Shown one piece after another: positions 34,947-44,455 of a DNA stretch of 64,000 nucleotides; position 1 is the first letter of the stretch; every line of letters begins with the position of its first letter. Both the position numbers and the translations under genes were made by a program. A model generated the notes under the pieces. That model worked only from the letters and a program-made list of their open reading frames with translations, searched no databases and was not told where the DNA came from. The stretch comes from Schistosoma mansoni (taxonomy: Eukaryota > Platyhelminthes > Trematoda > Strigeidida > Schistosomatidae), in contig NC_031502.1 of assembly GCF_000237925.1 (NCBI RefSeq), forward strand, positions 32,887,914 through 32,951,913, in the 5' to 3' direction.

Positions 34947-35163
34947 GAAGGGGGTTTTGTAGAAGTTTTAGTAACTTTATATAGTTGAAATCATGAGTCA
35001 ATAGAAGCTAGACCACCATGGAGAACGTGGAAGCACTAGACGGCCGTTTCATCCTATTGTGGGAATCCCTAGCTGTGCTCATCTACGAAGCGGCCATGGT
35101 GGTCTAACGTCAATTGACTCATGATTTCAACTATATAAAATCTCCACAAAACCCCCTTCTAAT
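34947..35163. mobile_element. Palindromic pair of SINE-2 3' ends
   Basis: A minus-oriented SINE-2 3' half (34947-35085) is followed at once by a plus-oriented SINE-2 3' end (about 35090-35163). The two arms, each about 75 bp from GAAGGGGGTTTTG-like sequence to CCATGG, can pair. A degenerate hammerhead (35078-35033) lies in the loop. In it the core has become CTAGGGA, so it should be inactive. Confidence 0.7.
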
Positions 35164-35350
35164 AATGATCATACGCTCACTAGTGACTGGCTCCATGAGG
35201 TATTTCCTGGAGTTCTAGTGAGAAGCAGTGACCAGTGGAGTTCAGCCAGGTCTGTTGGGAGATAGTAACTCATTGAAGACATTGGTGAATGGTTACTCAA
35301 TTTCGTGGATTGGTTGAAGTTAGACATTAACACCATTGGATGCCGGCTCA

Positions 35351-35405
35351 GTGATCTAGAGGTTAAGCGCTCGCGCGCGAGACTGGTAGGTCCTGGGTTC
35401 GAATC
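35351..35405 (+). promoter_or_regulatory. RNA polymerase III internal promoter, boxes A and B
   Basis: Box A-like GTGATCTAGAGG and box B GGTTCGAATC, about 33 bases apart, give the layout of a tRNA-type type 2 promoter. It would transcribe the SINE including its ribozyme. Confidence 0.65.
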
Positions 35406-35428
35406 TCGCGAGACGAGATCGTGGATGT

Positions 35429-35474
35429 GCACTGCTGAGGAGTCCCACAATAGGATGAAACGGCCGTCCAGTGC
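35429..35474 (+). ncRNA. Hammerhead ribozyme, SINE-2 type, core intact
   Basis: Type I hammerhead layout. The 5' stem I strand GCACTG is followed by core CTGAGGA, stem II GTCC/GGAT with loop CACAATA, core GAA, the minimal stem III AC..GT with GGCC between, cleavage triplet GTC, and the 3' stem I strand CAGTGC, which pairs perfectly with GCACTG. All conserved core positions are kept; stem II has one G-U wobble. The two-base-pair stem III is like that of Sm-alpha ribozymes, which are known to work better as dimers. Confidence 0.85.
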
Positions 35475-35764
35475 TTCCAGGTTTTCCATGGTGGTCTAGC
35501 TTCAATTGACTCATGATTTTAACTATACACATATTTTTTTCTTTCTTGTTGCTGATATTGAGGACTGTATACGATTTCTAGTCACAATCCAACTTTTCGA
35601 AAGGAGGTTTCTGAAGACTTCTTTTTAGTTATAAAGTCTTAGTTTGAATTTATCTCTGATTATAGTATCTAGAATAATTATCAAAGTTTAACAATTAAAC
35701 CTATCTGTTTATATGAAATAACATTACCAGACATACTCTCCAGAGCTACTAATGTTTTTGTATA

Positions 35765-36065
35765 AGTTTAGTGCTCTAAGGTCTAGTCGCTGTAAAAACT
35801 CAAGATCCTGGATTCAATAACTAGTTTGATTGTGGATGCGATATACTGAGGAGTAGTCCTTTACTTACTTGCGCCTGTTACCCCTCGTGGAGGAGCATAG
35901 GCCGCCCACCAGCATTCTCCATCCAACCCTGTCCTGGGTAATCCATTCCGGTTCTTTCCAGCTGTTATTCATCCTTTTCATATCTGCTTCTAGAGTAGTC
36001 CTATGGTAGAACAAAACAGTTATCCAGTGCTTCTTGGTTTCTTATGAGTGCCTAACGAAGGTCAA
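35765..36065 (+). mobile_element. SINE-2, decayed copy split by an RTE insertion
   Basis: The tRNA-like head and the 5' side of the hammerhead region (to 35860) continue, after a 132-bp insertion, at 36003 with ATGGTAGAACAAAACAG and CCAGTGCTTCTTGGTTTC. These are the SINE-2 ribozyme 3' half and the following family sequence. Confidence 0.7.
35861..35992 (-). mobile_element. SR2-like RTE 3' fragment inserted in SINE-2
   Basis: These 132 bp match the 3' end of the RTE copy at 1245-1400 (plus-strand GCGCCTGTTAC, then GAGCATAGGC and CCTGTCCTGGG). The insert is flanked by direct repeats of GAGTAGTCCT at 35851-35860 and 35993-36002, a clear 10-bp target duplication. Confidence 0.85.
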
Positions 36066-36714
36066 TTCATCATGTAAATTATAAAATATATATTTATTAT
36101 TTGAAATGACTGGATTCTTCTGAAGTGAGAGACAGAAAGAGACAAAAAGGTTAAGAGTTCTAACTTACTGTTGACCTTAATCACTAATTTATCCTATTTA
36201 AAGAATTCACTGATCGCATAAGACTATGTTCACCAGTAAATTTAACAACTACCCAGTTGTTATACTCAGTAGCATTATTAGTAGTTATCTTATAACATTA
36301 TTTAAATGATCACTGCTTGACAAATATATATTCCTAGACTATTTTACACTCACTCAAGTTATAAGATTGTTAAGAATACGAAAACAATGATTTCATCCAA
36401 ATGGTTTTGATCGAAAAAGGATTCACACTAAACACTTGTGGATCATAGATCAGTTAATATAAAACTATATCTCTACAATTACTCGGATTGCCACTAATTT
36501 AAAATCAAGTACTTATTCAAGGTTGTTTGCATTTGAAAGAAAAATTAATTCTAAAAGTAAAGTCATTTTGTGTCAAAATTTTGAGGATATTCAACAAAAT
36601 TTATTCATTTCATCCATGAAGTATGGTATAATTATATCTGGAATTTACATAATTCGCAGTTGTAAGATTGCCATCAAAACAATGAACCTAATAAGGAAAG
36701 ATCTTTACTTATAA
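36066..36714. other. Gene-free AT-rich stretch
   Basis: Nothing was recognised. Confidence 0.45.
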
Positions 36715-36845
36715 TGCATGTGAATTAAGGCAATATCGAGGCTATACGCACAGTAAGCACATATGTGAATAAGAGATTGACCAGTTGAAGTCCTAAGCAT
36801 CAATGGGAAGATTCAAACAAACAATACTAAGTGAATGAATCTAAT
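36715..36845 (+). mobile_element. Sm-alpha-type SINE fragment, tail portion
   Basis: It matches the tail of the SINE at 52562-52795 (GTGAATTAAGGCAATATCGAGG, GTCCTAAGCATCAATGGGAA). The tRNA-like head and ribozyme are absent. Confidence 0.6.
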
Positions 36846-37119
36846 GATTAAAACTAACAATTTTAATATAAAACAATACTTTATATTGATATCAGTTTTT
36901 AGTCAACACTATAAGCACTACTATCTTTATGATGTAATTATATATCGTAAAATAAGTAAGATTCATTGTTTATTAAATTGTCAGGCAGAGGTATTCACTA
37001 ATGGTTAGTTTTTTTTAAGTTACATATACGAGGGCCGGTAATATTGTTCCTTGATATTGTTAACGTTAACTCATAAAAATAGAATTTTCTAGAATGATTT
37101 AACGACGTATATAATTATT

Positions 37120-37262
37120 AGCAAATATGGATAGTAGCTAGCAGTGGGATCGAGGCAGTCCGCACAGGATGAATATATGCTATCAAAAGACTGATCAATT
37201 GTAGTCCTAAATAACAATGGGAAGATACAAGTAAACTACATCGAGCAATGTATGTACCTAGA
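37120..37262. mobile_element. Sm-alpha-type SINE fragments, mixed
   Basis: A short inverted piece of the ribozyme-flanking region (GGATAGTAGCTAGCAGTGGG) is followed by the plus-strand tail block CTGATCAATTGTAGTCCTAA and GGGAAGATACAAGTAAACTA. It is probably a rearranged copy. Confidence 0.5.
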
Positions 37263-38040
37263 TAGTCAAAATGATAATCTGCGCATAAAACAGATTCACA
37301 AATCATGAAAACAAATATGTTTCAAAAGAGAATTTGTTGACAGTAAGAGAAGTGGTGATTTGTGTTAGATTCAAATTTCGTCTACATAACAACAGTCATA
37401 ATCACGTCCATAGACTTTCTATGAATGATATTAGTATTAGTCTGATCAGTGTACATCTCTATTACAGTTTACATTTAATTATTTCCTGTTACTTAATCCT
37501 TAAATAAACATTTGAATATTTATCAATTTTGTTGATTTAGTAATTTGAACTGTCTTGTTTTTTAAATGAGAATTCGTTTATTCCATTTATCTACAATTAT
37601 AATAAAGTTGTATTATTCTTAGTTTATCAAATACATGAGTGGTTTCAAGATAGTTTTTGTTGTCATTTGGAATCACCGTGTAAATCAAGTACTGAACAGT
37701 TGTTTTACATTACTTTAGAGCACCTCATAAGGAAACACTTATGATCCTATCAAATATTTAACCAGATACCTTTTTAAAGTCTTATAGTGAGTATATTCTT
37801 TTTAAACCCATCTATTGGAATTCTATAATCTATATATCTTATCTTGGTCAACTTACGAAATAATATAAGAAGTTCATCTAATACTATCAGAGAATACTTA
37901 TTTAGCTTATCTTTCTCTATATTGTAAATCAGTTACGAATAGAACAATATCTATAAACTTTTTAACTTAATATTTATAACGAATTCTTTGTTGTACAATG
38001 TTAATAACACATTATATAATATATAGTTGTGATAATGAAT
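37263..38040. other. Gene-free AT-rich stretch
   Basis: No gene or repeat was recognised. Confidence 0.45.
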
Positions 38041-38044
38041 CACT

Positions 38045-38205
38045 TGAAGGTAGATCACCATGGAAAACCTGGAAGCACTGGACGGCCATTTCGTCCTATT
38101 GTGGGACTCCTTAGCAGTGCGCATCCACGATCCCGCATCGAGAGATTCGGACCCATGGCCTATCAGTTTCGCGAGTGAGCGCTTAACCACTAGACCACTG
38201 ACCAC
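38045..38205 (-). mobile_element. SINE-2, minus-strand copy
   Basis: The minus strand has GTGGTCTAGTGGTTAAGCGC (box A region), a diverged box B, the hammerhead at 38120-38075 and the TTTTCCATGGTGATCTACC block. The 3' end and the 5' region are lost. It lies about 420 bp downstream of the DMRT stop codon. Confidence 0.75.
38075..38120 (-). ncRNA. Hammerhead ribozyme motif, SINE-2 type, degenerate
   Basis: Stem I (GCACTG/CAGTGC) and stem II (GTCC/GGAC) pair perfectly, but the core reads CTAAGGA instead of CTGAGGA and GAAAT replaces GAAAC. The catalytic G is lost. Confidence 0.75.
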
Positions 38206-38529
38206 ATTATATAATATTATAATTTATATTTCTATTATATAAATAAATATATATATTAGAAAAATAACTACATCTAGTTATATAAATACATAATAGAATA
38301 TCCTTTTTTTGGGGGGGGGAAGAAAGGAATTTTAATAAACAAGATACCGTAATATAAAAAGACAAATAAACATTTAAATGGATACATCATTAAAAAAAGT
38401 TGGCAGAGACAAACAAGGAAAACAGAAAAAAAACTAATCTTAATATTGTTAATAAATCTATCAATTAAATTATATACCTAATCAAATAAATCAACTTTAA
38501 AGGAAGATAAGATAATCATAATAATGATA

Positions 38530-38562
38530 ACAGTAGTAATAATAATAATAATAATAACTGGT
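38530..38562. repeat. (TAA)n-type microsatellite
   Basis: A run of AGTAATAATAATAATAAT-type triplets just beyond the DMRT 3' end. Confidence 0.8.
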
Positions 38563-38617
38563 TATATCATTTATAAAGGTTTACAATTTGGCTTTATCAA
38601 TGAATATTCTTGAATAT

Positions 38618-38623
38618 TTTATT
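38618..38623 (-). promoter_or_regulatory. Candidate polyadenylation signal of the DMRT-like gene
   Basis: AATAAA begins directly after the stop codon on the minus strand. Its closeness to the stop suggests a very short 3' UTR, or that a later signal is used. Confidence 0.35.
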
Positions 38624-38624
38624 T

Positions 38625-39412
38625 TCAAAATGGTAATGATGATTGTAATGAAGTGGATCCAATTGTATTCATAAATATAGATGTTTGTAATGGAAAATTA
38701 TAATGACCATGTTGATAATTGTCATGAGATTGTTGAATAGGTGTACTCATTTCTTCAACTGAAGATTTATATATTATATTATCATTATTATCGATTTTCC
38801 CATCATATTGATCAGAATATTGTATTGGTAATCGATTATTAATCCATAAATGTTGATTAGAATTTTGTAAAATTTCCGAAGGTTTCGGTAGATGAGCAAA
38901 TAGATTAGATAGAATTCTAGCTGGTTCTTGAATGGATCTGATTGTTTCATTTGAATAAAAATAATTTATTGGATCCAATTTAGTTTTCTGTGATTGTTGT
39001 TGCTGTTGTGTTGGTGGTGGTGATAATTGTAACTGACTTGGTTGACTAGAACTATTTTTATTCATAAAAGATAATTGAAATGAATTTGATGATTTATTCA
39101 AACAATGAAATGATGTGGATGAAGACAATTCGTCTAGTCGTGGATTAGATAATGTACTTGCAGATAAATTATTATTCGATTGTTTTGTTATTGGACTACT
39201 TTCGGCTGTTGGACGTTCTGTCTCGTCATCGCCATCATTTGTAATATCATTAATGACTTGATGAATATCATTTAAAGTTGATTCTATGGCATTACTATAA
39301 TTATTATTCGGCTGATGAAAGTTGTATGGGATATTTGTTGAAGAATAGTTGATTGATGTTAGATTAGGATGAATTTGTGATGTTTGCACTACATCGGTAG
39401 TTGTCTGTTCAC
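38625..39412 (-). CDS. DMRT-like exon 2, C-terminal region
   Basis: After acceptor TTTTTTTAATATTAG the exon reads [18 protein letters not shown] and continues for 262 codons to TGA. It is low-complexity (Asn, Ser, Gln, Thr). A short segment, [20 protein letters not shown], is the only hydrophobic block. It faintly recalls the start of DMA domains but lacks their rest. Confidence 0.85.
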
Positions 39413-42400
39413 CTAATATTAAAAAAATACAATTAAATGTGGAATGTTAATTAGAGATAACGGAAAAAAAGTAGATTTAATAGTGAAGAGTTATAATTTA
39501 AGTTTGGTTATATTTTAATCTTCTCGGAGAAAATTTTTCACTTTATCAACCTAAGCGCACTTTAAGTCTAGTTATCATATATAACAGTTATGGGTATTTA
39601 CAGCCTGGAAGTCTTGAGTAGGACGAATTAATTGTCTGATATCTTTCGGTTCCATTGATCCCTTCTCTTGATGATAATATTAATAACCTACTCAATAATA
39701 ACTATTTTAAAGATAGACTTCTGAAAATCTTGATAAGAATCTGTAGATTTTGAAATTAACTGAAATCATCAGAAGTTAGATAGTAATACTCTAACAAATT
39801 CTAATGATAATTTTTAATTGACTAATAACTGAAAGTTTCAGTGAATTGTGCTGAATAATGTTAGGATTTGAATGTGATCAACTTGGTCTCGTGTGCACTC
39901 ACAGGTATGAGTATTAATATCACTTCCCGGCTGCCCACACCGTGGAAGACTGAATAATGAACTACTATTATTTATTACTCTCTAGTTTTTGGTATCTTTT
40001 CTAGTATTGATTTCAACTTATCATCATGAATATCTATAAATTAATTAATTAATTTCAAATTTCTCAACATTAAATTCATATTTCAGTATATTTCACCCGT
40101 GGTTATCAGTAGAATTCAGGATGTAACATAATTTTGAGATGGTGGAGAAGATTTGTAGCACAGGTGGATGATTTTGATGGAGCTTTGTTTTCTGAGCTGG
40201 ATGGTTTGGTCTTTAGATGAAAGCTCCACGACAAAACCATCCAGCTCAGAGGACAAAACTCCATCAAAATGTAACATAATAGTATGTTAAAGTCTCAGTG
40301 TGAACACTAGCAGTGAGATATAAGTACATTCAACTGATGTGTCTCCAATGAGATGCAACGCACGTCATCAATACCTCTGTAAATCATATATCAAATTCAC
40401 TAAGCACTTTTCTTTAAAGGCTATCTCAAGCCGATGCGTTCACGATATACTCATGGTAACACAAACTGATCACTTACAGTCCTGAATATCAGCAACAAGA
40501 AAATATAAAGTTTTACTAATTAACTTCGTATATTTAATGATAAATATTCAATAATGTATATCTAAATGTTCAGCTGAAACTCTTGAACATTGAATATGGA
40601 AATAGATGTATCAGTTAGTCAATTATAATCACTAATTCATTTAAATCTGATAGGTTTTAATAGAATTTTCTTTAGAAAATAAGACTGTTATCTCCTACCA
40701 TTACCAGTGTCCTGATGAACGTTATAATTGTGTTCATGAATTATAACTTAATTATTTTATATTTGAGAAATTAGGAATTTTATTTATGACCCTTAGATTA
40801 TCTATTTTGATCCTATTTTTAATGAATTATGTAATAATTAACAAATTGTGTAATATTTTAATACGAATAATATCCATCTGACCAAATAACATGTAGTCAG
40901 TAGTCAAATTTACTTTAGAACGTGAATAGATAATTAAACTTTTGATTGATGAAAAAGTGATCTAAATGACAATGAAAACTTAAGGTGAAGTTTGAAGATA
41001 ATTGACAAGAAACTGTTAGCTTAGGTTTAGTACTGCTTAACACTTATCAACAAGATATACCTGTAATCTTGAGGGAACTGATATTCCCTGTTGATTTTAT
41101 TCCCGTGTCACCCAGCTTCACGGCTCGAATAACTTAATGGTAACGTGTCTGAATGCGAATCTGAGTTACACGGTGTCAACTCCACAAGGGAGAATCAGTT
41201 CCCTAAAGATTACTCTAGATCTCAACATACTGCGCGTCATGTCCGATCACTTAGACTAGTGACCATATTTTAATCTGATCGATAGGATTCGATTAGGATT
41301 AAGAAGGGTTTGACACACTTGATTTTTGTCCCTAGTAGTGATCAATCGAAAATAGGCGTTGAAACAATTAGCAGTTCGTTAGTTTCCTCACTAAGGAGAC
41401 TTTCAAAATCTGTAATTAGACCTTTAGGTAGATGTGTCTTATCTCTTTTGGAATCCTATTCGAACATTTAGGTCATCATTTTTTTCCAAATGTACATATA
41501 ATACAATTAACCTTCCAGTTCTGGTTTTGTTTGGAATAAATAGTTGTGAGTCCTAATTGCATATACTCTTGAGCTATAAAAAAGGGCTAAAAATGACTGC
41601 AATCTTAAGGACCAGAAAACTGGAACAGAAACACTCCAGTTGTTGCGATATTTTTCTCCTTGAAGAAAGAAAAGGTGATTACATTCGAACTCATGCACCC
41701 AATATATGATAGATGGAAAAGATGGTTGATACAATTGAACTGATAAATTTTCACGAATGAAAATGAACGACAGGTACACTGATTAGTGAAAAACATTCAT
41801 CATTTATTTCTTTTTTAACTAATTGCAATTTGAAAGCATATTAAACGGAAATTTGTTATAATACTGCCCAGTCAGTTCTGGGAATTCCTTACCGTAATAA
41901 TATGGTATATTTTTAAATAAGACTTCTATTATTATTATTGACGAATTCAATGTTTTTTAACTATTCACTAGATGTGTAATATAATCTTTAATGAAAATTA
42001 ACTTCAAGTAATAACTTCTACATATGATTCCAGTCAAAGAAGCACTTACTAGATATTGGTATGGATTCGTATTGACCATTTTGATTCCATGTTCTGTCTT
42101 CTTTGATTTTATATTGATGAGAATAATTGCTATCACATTGATTTGTTGATTTGTCCGATGATTTACTTAATATCTGATCTCTTAATAATTGTAAATTAAC
42201 ATTTTCTGATGATTGTTGATTAAAATGTTGCCAATCCATAGCAATTACATCTTCAACAGCTTGTCTTCGTTTTAATGCAACTTGTGCAGCCATTACACGT
42301 TGACGTTCAACAATCAATATGCATTGTGGACATTTGCAATCACGATACGCACAGTTACGTTTATGACCTTTTACCCAAGCAATTAATCCATGATTACGGC

Positions 42401-42635
42401 ATCGTGCACATTTGGGTCGTCTTAATCCAACAATATTTAGTTGAGTATTATTATCATTATTACTAGTGTTACACTTTGTTGTAATCGTTTTTGAAGATTT
42501 AATTAATCTTGCGATTCGTCTGGCTGTTATCGGATCCAAATTTGTCAATGAATTAATTGACTGATGTAATACAATGGGAATCTCTTCGGTACCATTCGAC
42601 ATCATTTTCGTTTCAATGAAAATATTCAATTCCAA
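38625..42635 (-). CDS. DM-domain (DMRT-like) transcription factor gene, two coding exons
   Basis: Exon 1 is 42635-42050 and exon 2 is 39412-38625, joined across a GTAAGT..TTAG intron of 2637 bp. Exon 1 ends one base into a codon and exon 2 supplies two, giving 456 residues. The DM domain (about residues 71-125) has the intertwined zinc-binding pattern: [20 protein letters not shown], then [14 protein letters not shown], then the recognition helix [21 protein letters not shown] proteins bind DNA and control sexual differentiation and neural fates in animals. The rest is rich in Asn, Ser and Gln with a polyQ run ([11 protein letters not shown]), and no clear DMA domain is present. A second ATG lies 10 codons in. 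AATAAA at 38623-38618 overlaps the region just after the stop. DMRT orthology (DMRT1, 2, 3/4/5 or 93B) cannot be set by eye. Confidence 0.9.
40172..40269. repeat. Foldback hairpin with 40-bp arms
   Basis: The arms 40172-40211 and 40230-40269 are reverse complements at 36 of 40 positions, with an 18-base loop. The left arm starts TTTTGATGGAGC and the right arm ends GCTCC-like ATCAAAA. It could be a MITE-like foldback insertion. As RNA it would form a long stem inside the DMRT intron. Confidence 0.85.
41040..41276 (-). repeat. Repeat R4, copy 1 with 27-bp inverted repeats
   Basis: Inverted repeats at 41063-41089 and 41187-41213 (24 of 27 match) bracket about 97 bp. The minus strand is collinear with 58480-58655, including the CACTAGTCTA flank and the CAGTTCCCTCAAGATTAC block. 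Confidence 0.65.
42050..42635 (-). CDS. DMRT-like exon 1 with DM domain
   Basis: This exon holds the start codon, an N-terminal region ([20 protein letters not shown]) and the complete DM domain, followed by a Ser/Asn/Gln-rich stretch. The donor GTAAGTGC is at 42049. The open frame runs on past the donor for 10 codons and these are not coding. All Cys and His positions of the DM domain are present (CxxC, HxxxC, CxCxxC pattern). Confidence 0.9.
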
Positions 42636-43174
42636 AGTTTAAATTTTTATGAATTAAAGATATATTCGTTGTGTAGTGTTCAGCGATTGGTAAAACGCTT
42701 AAATATGACGTTAAGAACAAATTTCCCAGTTTGTAATTAAATTCCGATTGGGCAATTTTAGCCAACCAATCAAATTAAAACTTTTCTAAATAAAATTCCT
42801 ATCCCTTGCAAGAGGGGAAAAATCCTTTCTACAGTATTAGTATAAATTTCACTATCATGGTAGGATTTACGTAAATTTACTGCACTATTTAATTTCTTAA
42901 ATGTAGAAAAAGAAACTCATTATGTCACTAAACAAAATCTTCTAGTTAACGGTTTCATCTACATAGACGGTACAACTGCGTTGATAAATAATTTTAGATG
43001 TGAGTCTATAGTAAGATGTAAGGGTGTTGTAATATTTGGTAAAGTAATCAAACATTATTAAGTCTTCAAGTATGATTACTTTGGAGTTTCATGGGGATTT
43101 TTGAATTTTAAGGTTGATGTCATGGGACGATGTTAATTAAACAATCATTTAAGACCAGGAAAAATTGGATAGTC
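42636..43174. other. 5' flank of the DMRT-like gene
   Basis: This is the expected promoter and 5' UTR region. No TATA box or spliced-leader acceptor stands out, and there is no coding sequence. Confidence 0.4.
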
Positions 43175-43330
43175 TTTACGTCCAATATAGGACTCTTCAG
43201 CATTGAACATTCACGACTCTATTATTATAGGTTGGTCCAAGACCTTGGGTCTTGTGCTCTATCGCTTAACCATTAGAGCACTGAGTCAGCATCCAGTGGT
43301 TTATATGTTTAACACCATCTTCTGATGTAT
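43175..43330 (-). mobile_element. SINE-2 relic
   Basis: The minus strand has GTGCTCTAATGGTTAAGCGA (box A region) and a decayed ribozyme region with GAAGAGTCCTATATTGGAC. Confidence 0.5.
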
Positions 43331-43484
43331 TCGATAGGCAACAGCCTTTCTAAATTAATCACTAGTGATTATATGGTCATTATTTATTATTAGGGGTTTA
43401 TGAAGATGTTTGAGTTTTTATGGTTAACATTGAGGACTGATATCTGTCAAACAATTGATTTATGCTTAACATGTAAACCACTGG

Positions 43485-43640
43485 TTTCTCTTTTTAGTGG
43501 TCTAGAGGTTGATTACTCGTGAGCGATACCGAGGGTCTTGAGTTTGATGCATGGTGATAGGGTTATGGATGCTCAGTGGTAAGGAGTTGTAAACTATGAC
43601 AAAACAACTGTATAGTGCTTTCTAGATCTTAACCATTGTT
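43485..43640 (+). mobile_element. SINE-2 relic
   Basis: AGTGGTCTAGAGGTTGATTA (box A region), GGTCTTGAGTTTGATGC (box B region), and a decayed ribozyme with AAGGAGTTG and GACAAAACAAC. Confidence 0.5.
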
Positions 43641-44254
43641 TAATTAAAAACAGTCCGTGATGCTAGCTATAAAAGTATCGAATATAAGTTATATGGTAGT
43701 CTTAGAAACAATAATTTATAGCAGGAATCAAAATGATAATTATTGTAAATATGAAAATGTGAAAAGATGATAACTGGTACTAAGGATGTGTAACACTAGA
43801 TGTGCTAAGGCTTGTTTATACACAGAAGTCAATTTTGAATTGACAAATTGCTTTGACCTTGTCTATGCTCAACTTCCTAATTTGAATCTTCTTTAACACA
43901 GTTCTTTTAAATTTGTGGATAATTTTAGACGAAGATTCTCGTGGTAGTGTGTGATCAGAGTTGACTATGCATTCAAGGACTGATCTATTGACTGACTTGT
44001 ACTGTTCTATAAATAACCATATATAGTAGTTTTTGATTATACGCTTATCAAGTACACGATTTGTAAGACCAATCTAAACTGGTTTACAAAAGCAAGCAAA
44101 CTGAATTAAACAAACTAAGGTAGTCTAACGTGGCAATTTTAATTCAATTATTAAAAAAAATTAATTACCTTTATTTTTATTCATATTTTTCTTTTTAAAC
44201 AAATTATTAAAGTGGAAAATATATTATTGTAAATAAAAGTGTTAAAACAGAAGT

Positions 44255-44455
44255 AAGATGCCGGCTCAGTGGTCTAGTGGTTAAGCGCTCGCGCGAGAAA
44301 CTGATAGATCCTGGGTTTGAATCTCGCGAGGCGGGATCGTGGATGCGCGCTGTTGAGGAGTCCCATAATAGGACAAAACGGCCGTCCAGTGCTTCCAGGT
44401 TTTCCATGGTGATCTAGCTTCAACTGATTCATGACTTCAACTATCAAAATTACTA
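44255..44455 (+). mobile_element. SINE-2, well-preserved copy
   Basis: GGCTCAGTGGTCTAGTGGTT (box A), GGGTTTGAATC (box B), hammerhead region 44347-44392, TTTTCCATGGTGATCTAGCT, then the 3' end. The 5' region upstream of box A is absent. Confidence 0.8.
44347..44392 (+). ncRNA. Hammerhead ribozyme motif, SINE-2 type, degenerate
   Basis: The stems are largely kept, but the core reads TTGAGGA for CTGAGGA and the GAA after stem II has become AAA. Loss of activity is expected. Confidence 0.7.

Larger units (their letters stand above)
35170..35535 (+). mobile_element. SINE-2, full-length copy with hammerhead ribozyme
   Basis: This is the best complete SINE-2 copy. In order it has about 170 bp of 5' sequence, tRNA-like polymerase III boxes at 35351-35362 and 35396-35405, a GCGCTCGCGCGCGAG stem between them, a hammerhead ribozyme at 35429-35474, then TTTTCCATGGTGGTCTAGCT and the family 3' end. 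Placement of the ribozyme straight after the tRNA-like head is the same design as in Sm-alpha SINEs, but the sequences differ. Confidence 0.8.
39413..42049 (-). other. DMRT-like intron
   Basis: This 2.6 kb intron contains a 40-bp-arm hairpin at 40172-40269 and repeat R4 at 41040-41276. No further exon was seen. Confidence 0.7.

Noticed and set aside
35341-35405. tRNA gene
   Set aside because: Boxes A and B are present, but the cloverleaf is not complete and the sequence is repeated with the same flanks in many places, so it is a SINE head.
38887-38960. DMA domain in the DMRT-like protein
   Set aside because: Only about 20 residues ([20 protein letters not shown]) faintly resemble the start of a DMA domain; the remainder is missing.
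42018-42049. Extension of DMRT exon 1 to the in-frame stop
   Set aside because: A strong GTAAGT donor at 42049 and a phase-matched acceptor at 39413 make the last 10 codons intronic.
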